From Comamonadaceae bacterium (GTDB taxonomy: Bacteria > Pseudomonadota > Gammaproteobacteria > Burkholderiales > Burkholderiaceae_C): 11,538 nucleotides of DNA. Positions 1 to 6,448 of this stretch are shown here, in pieces. Below the pieces are notes generated by a model, which saw nothing but the letters and a program-made list of their open reading frames with translations, was not told the DNA's origin and did no database searches. The position numbers and the translations under genes were made by a program. How positions within the stretch are numbered: the stretch's first letter is position 1; the number at the start of each line of letters is the position of its first letter. The stretch spans positions 1 through 11,538 of the forward strand of contig CANCAO010000024.1 in NCBI GenBank assembly GCA_947374105.1. Reading direction: 5' to 3'.

Positions 1-437
1 GGGGGAATCGCAATCTTCACGGCCTGCGGCAAGATGATGTAGCGCAACTGCTCGCCAAAGCTCATGGCTAGGCTTTGCGATGCTTCCCATTGACCGCGCG
101 GAATCGCGGCCACGCAGCCGCGCCATATCTCCGTCAGGAAGGCGCTGGCATACAGGGTGAGCCCCACCGCTGCGGCCACCCAGGGTGAGGTGTTGATGCC
201 GAACAGACCCAGGCCGTAGTAGGCCAAAAAGAGCTGTATCAACAAGGGGATGCCCTGAAAAATTTGCACATAGCCCGAGACGATGACTTCGACGCCGCGC
301 ACTTGGCTCAGGCGCAACAGCAGCAGCAACAAGCCCACCAAGCCGCCCCCGATAAACGCAATCAGCGACAGTGCCACGGTCCAGCGGCCCGCCAGGAGCA
401 GGTTGCGCAGGATGTCCCAAAGTGTGAAATCAACCAT
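1..437 (-). CDS. Polar amino-acid ABC transporter, permease subunit 2 (partial, runs off left edge)
   Basis: Inner-membrane permease of a polar amino-acid uptake ABC transporter. It begins MVDFTLWDILRNLL and stays open for 145 codons to the window edge, so the C-terminus is missing (the family is usually 215-240 residues). Hydrophobic segments lie at about residues 17-41 and 53-78. The permease signature is visible as IWRGCVAAIPRGQWEASQSL, the family EAA loop that contacts the ATPase, here reading EAS. The ATG lies three bases after the stop codon of the upstream permease, and a GGAGG (448-452, complement) sits inside the end of that gene, so the two are probably translationally coupled. HisM/HisQ-type transporters pair two such permeases with a binding protein and an ATPase; the ATPase gene, if present, lies to the left. 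The substrate cannot be told from sequence. Confidence 0.93.
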   Translation of the reverse strand, partial: MVDFTLWDILRNLLLAGRWTVALSLIAFIGGGLVGLLLLLLRLSQVRGVEVIVSGYVQIFQGIPLLIQLFLAYYGLGLFGINTSPWVAAAVGLTLYASAFLTEIWRGCVAAIPRGQWEASQSLAMSFGEQLRYIILPQAVKIAIP

Positions 438-440
438 GAG

Positions 441-1124
441 CTACTTGCCTCCAAACAGAAACCGCGCACCCGCCCAGTTGAGGGTATGACGCAGGGTGAT
501 GGACAGCAGCAAGTACACGACGCCCACCACGATGAAGGCCTCAAAAGACCGGAAATTTCGGCTCTGAATGAGGTCGGCCGAGTAGCTGAGTTCCTGGGTT
601 GAAATCTGCCCGCAGACGGATGAACCCAGCATCACGATGATGATCTGGCTGACCAAGCTGGGCCATACTTTTTTAAGCGCAGGTGGTAGCACCACGCGCA
701 CAAAAATTTGCAGCCGAGTGAGCGCCAGGCTGATGGCGGCTTCGATCTGTCCTTTGGGTGTGGCCTCTAGGCCTGCACGAATGATCTCGGCGGCGTAGGC
801 CCCCAGGTTGACGACCATCGCAATCAACGAAGCTGCCTCCGCCGACAACCTGAAACCCGCAGCTGGCAAGCCAAAGAAAATAAAAAACAACTGGATTATG
901 AAGGGCGTGTTGCGAATCAACTCCACATAAGCCCCCACCAACGCCTTGAGCCAGACGGGGGCCAAGACATCACCAAAACCCCGAGCGCGCACCCAGGCAC
1001 ATGCAACACCCAGCGTGGTCCCCAGGACTAGTGCGGCACAGGTGAGCGCGAGCGTCCAGCCGACACCGGTGAGCAACAGCGGCCATTCGGACAGAATGGC
1101 CCCAAAGTCGAGCTGAATGAGCAT
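441..1124 (-). CDS. Polar amino-acid ABC transporter, permease subunit 1 (HisM/GlnP-like)
   Basis: Inner-membrane permease of 227 residues, the normal size for the His/Glu/Gln/Arg/opine family. An N-terminal hydrophobic segment at about 17-43 is followed by the family stretch ELIRNTPFIIQLFFIFFGLP (about 89-108). The EAA loop follows as IRAGLEATPKGQIEAAISLA (about 115-134), with the ATPase-contact Glu-Ala-Ala present. Near the C-terminus LLLSITLRHTLNWAGARFLF is a last membrane segment with a basic cytoplasmic end. The start is 24 bases after the binding-protein gene; no strong Shine-Dalgarno is visible, consistent with read-through from that gene. It ends with TAG three bases before the second permease. 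The two are inferred to form a heterodimeric channel. Polar amino-acid specificity is well supported at family level; the exact ligand is not. Confidence 0.95.
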   Translation of the reverse strand: MLIQLDFGAILSEWPLLLTGVGWTLALTCAALVLGTTLGVACAWVRARGFGDVLAPVWLKALVGAYVELIRNTPFIIQLFFIFFGLPAAGFRLSAEAASLIAMVVNLGAYAAEIIRAGLEATPKGQIEAAISLALTRLQIFVRVVLPPALKKVWPSLVSQIIIVMLGSSVCGQISTQELSYSADLIQSRNFRSFEAFIVVGVVYLLLSITLRHTLNWAGARFLFGGK

Positions 1125-1148
1125 GTGGCTGGAACGACTGCGCTGCTG

Positions 1149-1949
1149 TTACAGCGGCAGATCACCCGCAGGGCGGCCCAGCCACTTTTTCGCCATCACA
1201 TCCAGCTCACCCGATTTTTTGGCTTCGGCCAGAATTTCATTGACCCGTGTTTTGAGTTTGTCTTCGCCTTTGCCCACGCCGATGAAGTTGGGGCTGTCTT
1301 TGAGCAGCAGTTTGTATTCGCTAGACAACTGCGGGTTCTTGACCATCATGTTGCCTGCCACCGATGAGCCCAGGGCGACAAATTGAACTTGACCCGAAAT
1401 GAAGGCGGCGATGGTGGCGTTGTTGTCTTCAAACCGTTTGGTGTCTACGCTGGCGGGGGCTACCTTGCCCAGCTCCTGGTCTTCCATGGCACCCCGGGTC
1501 ACGCCCACGGATTTGCCCGCCAGATCGGCAAAACTTTTAACGCTGAGGTTCTTGGGGCCAAACACCGCTTGAAAAAATGGCGAGTAAGCGGCTGTGAAGT
1601 CGATGACTTTTTCGCGCTCGGCGTTTTTACCCAAGGTGGCGATCACCAGATCCGCCTTTTTGGTTTGCAAGGCCGGAATGCGGCTGGCGCTGACCACAGG
1701 CACCAGTTCAACCGCCACGCCCATTTTCTTGCCAATGTAATTGGCCATGTCAATGTCCAGGCCAATGGGTTTGAGGTCGGTGCCCACATAGCCGTAGGGT
1801 GCCGAGTCGGTCTGGATGGCGACCTTGAGCACTTTGGTGCGCATGACGTCGGCCAAGGCCGTTTGCGCCTGCACGCCAGAGGCGGCGAGAAGCGCAGTGG
1901 CCGCCAGTGCGAAGGTGATATTGCGTTTGGAGCGTTGAAAGAGCGTCAT
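1149..1949 (-). CDS. Periplasmic amino-acid-binding protein of the ABC transporter
   Basis: Solute-binding protein (bacterial extracellular solute-binding protein family 3) of 266 residues, first gene of the importer operon. The chosen ATG gives a textbook signal peptide: basic MTLFQRSKRN, hydrophobic TFALAATALLAAS, and a likely cut after VQA (residue 28). A further in-frame ATG lies upstream at 2021, but it would put about 24 polar residues before the signal peptide, and an AGGTG lies 7 bases before the chosen start. The mature protein shows family landmarks: KVAIQTDSAPYGYVG (first strand), GLDIDMANYIGKKMG, ADLVIATLGKNAEREKVIDF and SVGVTRGAMEDQEL. The C-terminal AKKWLGRP helix is typical. 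It captures a polar amino acid or related compound in the periplasm and delivers it to the permease pair downstream. The ligand is not assignable by eye. Confidence 0.94.
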   Translation of the reverse strand: MTLFQRSKRNITFALAATALLAASGVQAQTALADVMRTKVLKVAIQTDSAPYGYVGTDLKPIGLDIDMANYIGKKMGVAVELVPVVSASRIPALQTKKADLVIATLGKNAEREKVIDFTAAYSPFFQAVFGPKNLSVKSFADLAGKSVGVTRGAMEDQELGKVAPASVDTKRFEDNNATIAAFISGQVQFVALGSSVAGNMMVKNPQLSSEYKLLLKDSPNFIGVGKGEDKLKTRVNEILAEAKKSGELDVMAKKWLGRPAGDLPL

Positions 1950-2010
1950 CGTCGTGCACCTGAATGAAGTTGATGGGGTTGAATGAGTTGGAGGCATCAC
2001 TGAGCATTTC

Positions 2011-2041
2011 ATTGTATGCAAGAGCTGTGCCTGCCCGTAAA
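2011..2041 (-). promoter_or_regulatory. Possible sigma-70 promoter for the ABC importer operon
   Basis: Reading the minus strand, TACAAT (2011-2016) is a 5 of 6 match to the -10 box, and TTTACG (2036-2041) a 4 of 6 match to the -35 box. The spacer is 19 bases, longer than ideal. Transcription would start near 2004, giving a leader of roughly 55 bases before the binding-protein ATG at 1949. It also lies upstream of that gene's alternative start at 2021 only in part, which favours the shorter protein. Position fits; sequence support is modest. Confidence 0.35.
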
Positions 2042-2195
2042 GTGGGCCTGCAAAGAGTGATTTTTAAGCCCGTGCGTGGCACTCGCGCTGCACGGTCAGC
2101 CGTCTGGAGTTGTAAGATTTTTTAGTTTCAAACGACCATTCAATGCGACATCCATCATGCTGAACGATCAAGATGACGTTTAGCCCAAAAAATAA

Positions 2196-2209
2196 CCCAT
2201 TGCGATGGG
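2196..2209. repeat. Small inverted repeat just before the ribosome binding site of the membrane-protein gene
   Basis: CCCAT TGCG ATGGG is a 5-base stem with a 4-base loop, ending three bases before the AGGAG of the gene that starts at 2223. It could be a small operator or a leader hairpin. It is short enough to be chance. Confidence 0.3.
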
Positions 2210-2222
2210 ATAGGAGATACCC

Positions 2223-2522
2223 GTGATACCCACGTCCACCGAGTCTGCAACCCTGCGTTGGATGACGCGCTATTGGCTTGCCACCTATGCCCTCATGACG
2301 CTGAGCTTCTTAGGTTTTGGTGCGCTGTCCATTGATTTGGCGCAATTTTTTCTCGCCAATATCAAGCTTATTTATGAGTATGGGTACTTGGTGTTGCTAG
2401 ATGGAGCGTTAGCGCAGTTCTTTGAGTTGCTGGGAAGCGCTTTGCTCGCCGTCTTGTTCTATATTTTTTTCAAAACATGCGAATCAGCTTTGGTGCAACG
2501 CATCTTGGCTGGACGCAAATAA
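2223..2522 (+). CDS. Small two-helix inner-membrane protein of unknown function
   Basis: A 99-residue protein that I do not recognise. It starts with GTG, preceded by AGGAGA at 2212-2217 with good spacing; no upstream ATG competes. Two hydrophobic segments are visible, about residues 18-40 (WLATYALMTLSFLGFGALSI) and 62-85 (LAQFFELLGSALLAVLFYIF). A polar/aromatic linker between them contains NIKLIYEYGY, and the tail ends in basic RILAGRK. Arg/Trp residues (LRWMTRYW) precede the first helix, so both ends are probably cytoplasmic. One Cys is present near the C-terminus (KTCES). The stop codon is 12 bases before the start of the flavoprotein gene, so the two are almost certainly cotranscribed and may act together. 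Alternatives are a generic membrane anchor or a passenger gene. Its coding reality is supported by the ribosome site, spacing and clean hydrophobic pattern. Confidence 0.8.
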   Translation: MIPTSTESATLRWMTRYWLATYALMTLSFLGFGALSIDLAQFFLANIKLIYEYGYLVLLDGALAQFFELLGSALLAVLFYIFFKTCESALVQRILAGRK

Positions 2523-2534
2523 TTGGAGTCGATG

Positions 2535-4031
2535 ATGACAAACCACACCTGCGATGCGCTCATTATTGGGGCAGGTCAAGCCGCCCCCGCTTTAGCCGTT
2601 TACTTGGCGAGTCTGGGTGAGCGTGTGATGTTGGTGGAGGGCCATCAATTGGGCGGCACGTGCGTAAATGTGGGCTGCACGCCAACCAAAACGCTGCGTA
2701 AAAGTGCGCGCGTGGCCTACTTGGCCCGCCGAGCTGCCGAGTTTGGTGTGAACACAGGCGAAGTCACGATTGATTTTGCCAAAGCCATGGATCGAATGCA
2801 TGAGCGTGTGGCGTCGTCGCGCGGTGGTTTAGAAAGTTGGCTCTCGGGCACACCGGGCGTGACCGTGCTGCGTGGTTGGGCATCGCTTTCAGGTCGCACT
2901 GAGCAAGGTTTTCAAGCCGTGGTGCAGGGGGAGAGTGGTGCGCAGCACATCACGGCCAGCCGAGTGTATTTGAATACGGGTACACGTCCGTTTACGCCAC
3001 CCATCAGTGGCTTGCTGGGTGCAGACGGGCAGATGGCAGACCCGCGCATCTTGAACAACGAAGGCTTACTGCAATTGCGTGAATGCCCCAAGCACTTGTT
3101 CATTTTGGGCGGTAGCTACATTGGCCTTGAGTTCGCTCAAATCTTCAGACGATTGGGTGCTGAGGTCACCGTGATTGAACCCAGTGCCCGCATAGCGGCG
3201 CGTGAAGATGACATCGTGACCCACGCGCTAACTGAATTCTTAAAAGAAGAAGGTGTTCAAATCATCGTCAACTCGACGCTTGAAAAAGTTGTGCAATCAA
3301 GTGATGGCCTGCAACTCCACCTGACAACCCCGTCAACCCAGTCAGCGCAGGGTGGCGAGAAAGCCAGCATTCATTGGGCGTCGCACTTGTTGGTGGCAAC
3401 AGGACGCTTACCCAATACAGAGCTGTTGAATCTGGCCAGTATTGGTTTGACAACGGATGCGCGCGGTTACCTTGAGGTCAATGGTCAATTGGAGACCGGC
3501 GTGCCCCATGTGTGGGCATTGGGTGACATTAACAAACGCGGTGCATTCACTCATACGAGCTACCATGATTTTGAAATTGTGCGGGACAACGTCAAACTCA
3601 CTCGGGGTGTAAAAAACGGAACACAAGTTGGCACGGTACAAGCACGTCGCAGTGCAGATGACCGGGTGACGGCCTACGCCATGTTCACCGACCCGCCGCT
3701 TGGGCGTGTGGGCCTGAACCGCACTGCGGCGCAGGTAGAACACGCCAAAACAGGCCGCAAATTTTTAATTGCTGAGCATGCCGTGCGTTTGGTGAGTCGC
3801 GCCAAAGAAGAGAGTGAAACGCATGGTGTGATTCAATTCATTGTTGATGCGCAGACCGAAGCCTTTGTGGGTGCAACAGTGCTGGGTATCAATGGGGATG
3901 AGATTATTCAAGTGATTAGCAATTACATGGCAACGGGTGCTAGCTACCGTTTGATGCGAGATAGCCTGCCTGTGCATCCCACTGTCACCGAATTTTTCCC
4001 GACCATTTTGGATAAGCTAAAACCTCTCTGA
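2535..4031 (+). CDS. FAD-dependent disulfide oxidoreductase, mercuric reductase/dihydrolipoamide dehydrogenase-like
   Basis: Cytoplasmic class I pyridine nucleotide-disulfide oxidoreductase of 498 residues, expected to move electrons from NAD(P)H through FAD to a redox-active Cys pair. Visible landmarks: FAD-binding GAGQAA (12-17) and Glu35; the disulfide GGTCVNVGCTPTK with Cys43 and Cys48; nucleotide-binding LGGSYIGLE (191-199) followed by VTVIEP with Glu215; the second FAD motif WALGD; and C-terminal HPTVTE with His481 and Glu486. A Glu at the end of the second strand usually favours NADH over NADPH. It lacks the N-terminal metal-binding domain and the C-terminal Cys pair of true MerA, so mercury reduction is not supported; database names of 'mercuric reductase' would be family labels. 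ATG 2535 is chosen because GGAG (2525-2528) is six bases upstream; ATG 2532 or TTG 2523 are possible. Substrate unknown. Confidence 0.93.
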   Translation: MTNHTCDALIIGAGQAAPALAVYLASLGERVMLVEGHQLGGTCVNVGCTPTKTLRKSARVAYLARRAAEFGVNTGEVTIDFAKAMDRMHERVASSRGGLESWLSGTPGVTVLRGWASLSGRTEQGFQAVVQGESGAQHITASRVYLNTGTRPFTPPISGLLGADGQMADPRILNNEGLLQLRECPKHLFILGGSYIGLEFAQIFRRLGAEVTVIEPSARIAAREDDIVTHALTEFLKEEGVQIIVNSTLEKVVQSSDGLQLHLTTPSTQSAQGGEKASIHWASHLLVATGRLPNTELLNLASIGLTTDARGYLEVNGQLETGVPHVWALGDINKRGAFTHTSYHDFEIVRDNVKLTRGVKNGTQVGTVQARRSADDRVTAYAMFTDPPLGRVGLNRTAAQVEHAKTGRKFLIAEHAVRLVSRAKEESETHGVIQFIVDAQTEAFVGATVLGINGDEIIQVISNYMATGASYRLMRDSLPVHPTVTEFFPTILDKLKPL

Positions 4032-4081
4032 CCCCACTCGGGGCTCACTCCAATCCAAGTTGACCCGCCATTAAGCAGCCT

Positions 4082-4457
4082 ATGACACTCCCTCTTCGTT
4101 ACACCACCTTTGCGCTGTGCGCCTTGCTGGCTGTGCATTGGGCAACCCAGCGAATAGCAGGTCATTGTGGTGATCGATGGTGCTGAGGGCGGCACGGGTG
4201 CAGATCCCCTAGAGTTCACTGACCATGTGGGCACCCCTTTGGTTGAGGGGCTGACGCTGGTGGTGCCCACCAAGGCAGATCGCGTGTACAACTTTCACCA
4301 AGCCACGCTCAAGTCGCACAAAGAGTTGCCAGAGGCCACCGGTGTGCACAGCCCGCAAAGCCTGACGAGCCAGCATATTTGGCGACACATCAGCGCGCAT
4401 GAAACCGCGCCACTGGCGAAGTTGGTAGCCCAAGAGTCGGCGACCACCATCGCATAA
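4082..4457 (+). pseudogene. Remnant of an FMN-binding glutamate synthase-family (GltB-like) gene
   Basis: Three collinear scraps of one protein survive. The first is an N-terminal hydrophobic start (MTLPLRYTTFALCALLAVHW, 4082-4141). The second, in another frame, is a core piece, VVIDGAEGGTGADPLEFTDH (from 4167), the Gly-rich motif of the glutamate synthase FMN domain. The third is the C-terminal part, VPTKADRVYNFHQATLKSHK onward, ending at TAA 4455-4457. In the intact family (about 500 residues or more, as I recall it) these regions are separated by several hundred residues, and by about 80 residues between the second and third. The Fe-S cysteine region between the last two pieces is gone. 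An in-frame TAG (4155-4157) and the frame change confirm that the gene is dead. Pieces two and three still form one open frame of 96 codons, which could be mistaken for a gene. Assignment of the first scrap is less certain than the others. Confidence 0.82.
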
Positions 4458-4477
4458 CACCACCGTTTAATTGCCCT

Positions 4478-5782
4478 TTAAGCCCAAGCAAACGGCGCGT
4501 GCAAAAACCCCCGAAAGCGCGCCCGTCCGCCGCGCGTGGGGGCTTCGCTGAGCTGGTAGTTGGGAAAGCGCATCAGAAAACGGCTGATGGCCACGCGTCC
4601 TTCCAGCCGGGCCAGGCTCAGGCCCGCGCATTGGTGGATGCCAAAGCCAAAAGCCAGGTGTTTGTTGGGCGTGCGGGCCAGGTCCAGCCGGTCGGGGTTG
4701 GCAAACTGGGCTGGGTCGCGATTGGCTGCGCCAATGCAAAGGGTGAGCAACGCGCCCTTGGGCAGGGCTACACCGCCTACCTCGCAGGCGTGCAGGGCAC
4801 GGCGGTTGCTGAGCTGGTTGGACGATTCGAAGCGCAAAAATTCATCTGTCATCAGTGTTAAATCAGGTTCCAGAGCAATATTTGATAGCGTAGGCAGCTG
4901 CAATTTTGATAGCAACTGTTTTTTTTCATCAGGCCATGATTGCAGCGCTACCAGTGCATTGCCGATGAGGTTGGTGGTGGTTTCATGGCCTGCGTTGAGG
5001 ATGAACACGCAGTTGTGCAGCAGCTCGTTTTCGCTCAGTGGTTCACCATCGCCTTGACCCTGAATGAGGCGGGTGAGCACGTCGTGGGCGGGGTCGCCGG
5101 GGTGCTGGCGGCGATGCTTGACCAGCACCTTGAGGTAGTCGGTGAACTCGCGCACGCTGCGGTTGCCTAGCTCGGCCTGTTCGGGCGACACGCGCGGCTC
5201 CAGCGCCCCCAGAATAGTGAGTGACCAGGCGCGCAGCGGCCCGCGCTCAGCGTGTGGCACGTCTAGCAGGTTGCCGATGATTTCTACCGGAATGGCTGCA
5301 GCAAAGTCGTCGATCAAATCGCCTCCGCCTTGGGCTTGCAGCGTGTCCAGCAAACCATCCACCAGCCGCACCAGGCCGGGCTCCAGGTCTTCAATGGCGC
5401 GACGTGTCAGCGCCCCCATGAGCGACGAGCGCACCCGCGTGTGCAGTGGCGGGTCGTTGAACACCAGGCTGGTGGTGTGGTGTTCAAACAGCGGTGCGGG
5501 GGTGGGTGCGTCGTAAGGGGGGATGTTGAACTTGGGTGCGAATTCGATTTTCTTGTCAGAGCTGAAAGTTTGCGCGTCGCGGTACACGGCCACGATGTCG
5601 GCATAGCGCGTCAGAAAATACGAGCCATCGGGCATGGGCTTGATGGGCGCAGTTTCACGCAGCGCTGCATAGACCGGGTAGGGGTTGGCGTAGAAGTCTT
5701 GCGGCAGATCGCGCAGGTCGAAGTGGGTGGCAATTTCTGCGGCTCGTTCAGGTGACATGGGCGGGGTGAAGGAGAAGGACAT
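4478..5782 (-). CDS. Cytochrome P450
   Basis: Soluble bacterial-type P450 monooxygenase, 434 residues, with no membrane anchor. It should insert one oxygen atom from O2 into an unknown organic substrate, using electrons from a ferredoxin system not encoded nearby. Landmarks in order: the C-helix stretch NDPPLHTRVRSSL (about 109-121), oxygen-activating I-helix NAGHETTTN (263-271), K-helix Glu314-x-x-Arg317 (EFLR), and the heme loop FGFGIHQCAG with ligand Cys385. GGAGA lies seven bases before the ATG, supporting this start. About 11 residues more than usual separate the J-helix PDEKK and the K helix; this stretch matches a dispersed repeat (separate entry) and is preceded by a run of eight A on the coding strand. 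All catalytic motifs are intact, so the protein may still fold. It converges on the glutamate synthase remnant, leaving 20 bases between them. Confidence 0.96.
   Translation of the reverse strand: MSFSFTPPMSPERAAEIATHFDLRDLPQDFYANPYPVYAALRETAPIKPMPDGSYFLTRYADIVAVYRDAQTFSSDKKIEFAPKFNIPPYDAPTPAPLFEHHTTSLVFNDPPLHTRVRSSLMGALTRRAIEDLEPGLVRLVDGLLDTLQAQGGGDLIDDFAAAIPVEIIGNLLDVPHAERGPLRAWSLTILGALEPRVSPEQAELGNRSVREFTDYLKVLVKHRRQHPGDPAHDVLTRLIQGQGDGEPLSENELLHNCVFILNAGHETTTNLIGNALVALQSWPDEKKQLLSKLQLPTLSNIALEPDLTLMTDEFLRFESSNQLSNRRALHACEVGGVALPKGALLTLCIGAANRDPAQFANPDRLDLARTPNKHLAFGFGIHQCAGLSLARLEGRVAISRFLMRFPNYQLSEAPTRGGRARFRGFLHAPFAWA
4868..4918 (-). repeat. Short dispersed repeat inserted in frame inside the P450 gene
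   Basis: The plus strand here includes TTTGATAGCGTAGGCAGCTG (4881-4900). With its flanks this resembles a roughly 50-base dispersed sequence that I recall from Comamonadaceae intergenic regions (forms of GCTATCAAAAA...GTAGCTGCCTACGC...). TTTGATAGC occurs twice, at 4881-4889 and 4905-4913, a 24-base period (eight codons). On the P450 strand it encodes QLLSKLQLPTLSNIALE with no stop. The edges are approximate. The identification rests on memory, not on a search; the excess length relative to typical P450s is independent support. Confidence 0.6.
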
Positions 5783-5806
5783 GGGGTTTCTCCGGGTGAA
5801 AGAGTG

Positions 5807-5835
5807 TTTATTTGTGAGCCATTGTGGGCTATATT
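5807..5835 (+). promoter_or_regulatory. Possible promoter for the CBS-domain gene
   Basis: TATATT (5830-5835) matches the -10 box at 5 of 6 positions, and TTTATT (5807-5812) is a weak -35 box (3 of 6) at the ideal 17-base spacing. It lies in the 94-base divergent gap between the P450 and CBS genes, giving a leader of about 35 bases. It is the most AT-rich stretch of this gap. Confidence 0.35.
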
Positions 5836-5863
5836 GGACGTGCCATTCGGCATTCGTGAGTCA

Positions 5864-5872
5864 TAAGGAGGT
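5864..5872 (+). promoter_or_regulatory. Near-ideal ribosome binding site of the CBS-domain gene
   Basis: TAAGGAGGT is complementary over nine bases to the 3' end of 16S rRNA and ends four bases before ATG 5877. It fixes the start of the CBS protein, since the open frame continues far upstream over the P450 gene. It predicts high translation. Confidence 0.85.
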
Positions 5873-5876
5873 CACC

Positions 5877-6332
5877 ATGAAAGTCAGCGACATTCTGCGC
5901 GTCAAGGGCAATACCTTGTACACCGCCACACCCGAGGAGCCTTTGGCCCGAGCCATCGAGCTCATGGCCGAGAAGGACATCGGTTCATTGGTGGTGATGT
6001 CTAAGGGTGAGCTTGTGGGCATGCTGACTTTTCGTGAAGTGATCAATTCACTGGTTAAAAACAACAATGTCATCGGCGCAACCTTGGTGAGCGCAGCCAT
6101 GGATGCCACGCCGCTGACTTGCTCCATGGAAACCGATCTGGACGACGTTCGCCGCATGATGCTGGAGCATCACGTCCGCTATATGCCGATACAAGACCAA
6201 AAAATGCTCATGGGCGTCATCAGCTTTTACGATGTTGCCAAAGCGGTGGTGGAGAGCCAAGACTTCGAGAACAAAATGCTCAAAGCCTATATCCGCGACT
6301 GGCCGGATGAAGAACAGCGCCCCGCAGCCTGA
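5877..6332 (+). CDS. Two-CBS-domain protein, probable adenine-nucleotide sensor
   Basis: Cytoplasmic protein of 151 residues made almost entirely of a tandem CBS (Bateman) module, a fold that commonly binds AMP, ATP, SAM or NAD and switches a partner. The first CBS unit spans about residues 4-60 (ATPEEPLARAIELMAEKDIG, then LVGMLTFREVINSL). The second spans about 72-128 (METDLDDVRRMMLEHHVRYM, then LMGVISFYDVAKAV). A charged tail follows (ENKMLKAYIRDWPDEEQRPA). There is no catalytic domain, so a regulatory role by protein contact is inferred; the partner is unknown. The start is fixed by the ribosome site at 5864-5872. It is divergent from the P450 and is followed by a REP-like element, so it probably stands alone. 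Such stand-alone CBS proteins are common in Burkholderiales. Confidence 0.93.
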   Translation: MKVSDILRVKGNTLYTATPEEPLARAIELMAEKDIGSLVVMSKGELVGMLTFREVINSLVKNNNVIGATLVSAAMDATPLTCSMETDLDDVRRMMLEHHVRYMPIQDQKMLMGVISFYDVAKAVVESQDFENKMLKAYIRDWPDEEQRPAA

Positions 6333-6339
6333 GCTACAA

Positions 6340-6421
6340 GTCCGTCCGTGCTGAGCTTGGCCTGCCCAAGCTGGCCGAAGGATCTAAGCCTTGAGCCCTT
6401 CGACAGGCTCAGGGCGAAGGT
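6340..6421. repeat. REP-like double-hairpin repeat between the CBS gene and aroC
   Basis: Two hairpins lie side by side. AGCTTGG (6354-6360) pairs with CCAAGCT (6366-6372) around CCTGC. TGAGCC (6392-6397) pairs with GGCTCA (6406-6411) around CTTCGACA. The flanks read GTCCGTGCTGAGCTTGGCC and CCCTTCGACAGGCTCAGGGC, which match a dispersed palindromic element I know from many beta- and gammaproteobacteria (CGTGCTGAGCTTGTCGAAG / CCTTCGACAGGCTCAGGGCGAA). Here the first arm deviates: GGCCTGCCCAAGCTGGCC replaces the usual GTCGAAG junction, while CCGAAGGA survives. It may damp transcription between the two genes. Confidence 0.75.
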
Positions 6422-6448
6422 GTTCTGAATCCCGGATAATCCCACCCC

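Noticed and set aside
301..330. CAG/CAA-rich short repeat (ggcgcaacagcagcagcaac)
   Set aside because: It is the complement of a Leu-rich membrane helix in the permease and needs no other explanation.
1383..1967. 194-codon plus-strand frame antisense to the binding protein
   Set aside because: The minus-strand frame has a signal peptide and clear family motifs; the plus frame shows none.
2523..2534. TTG start for the flavoprotein
   Set aside because: The TTG overlaps the GGAG ribosome site that serves the ATGs at 2532/2535, and the fold begins right after those.
2535..4031. True mercuric reductase (merA)
   Set aside because: No metal-binding N-terminal domain, no C-terminal Cys pair, and no other mer genes nearby.
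4032..4060. Rho-independent terminator after the flavoprotein gene
   Set aside because: CCCC ACTC GGGG is only a 4-base stem and no T-run follows.
4167..4457. 96-codon open frame as a stand-alone small gene
   Set aside because: It starts at a GTG inside a conserved glutamate synthase motif and joins two distant parts of that protein, so it is a remnant, not a new gene.
5727..5876. N-terminal extension of the CBS-domain protein
   Set aside because: It overlaps the P450 start on the other strand, has no family similarity, and the near-ideal ribosome site at 5864-5872 fixes the start at 5877.
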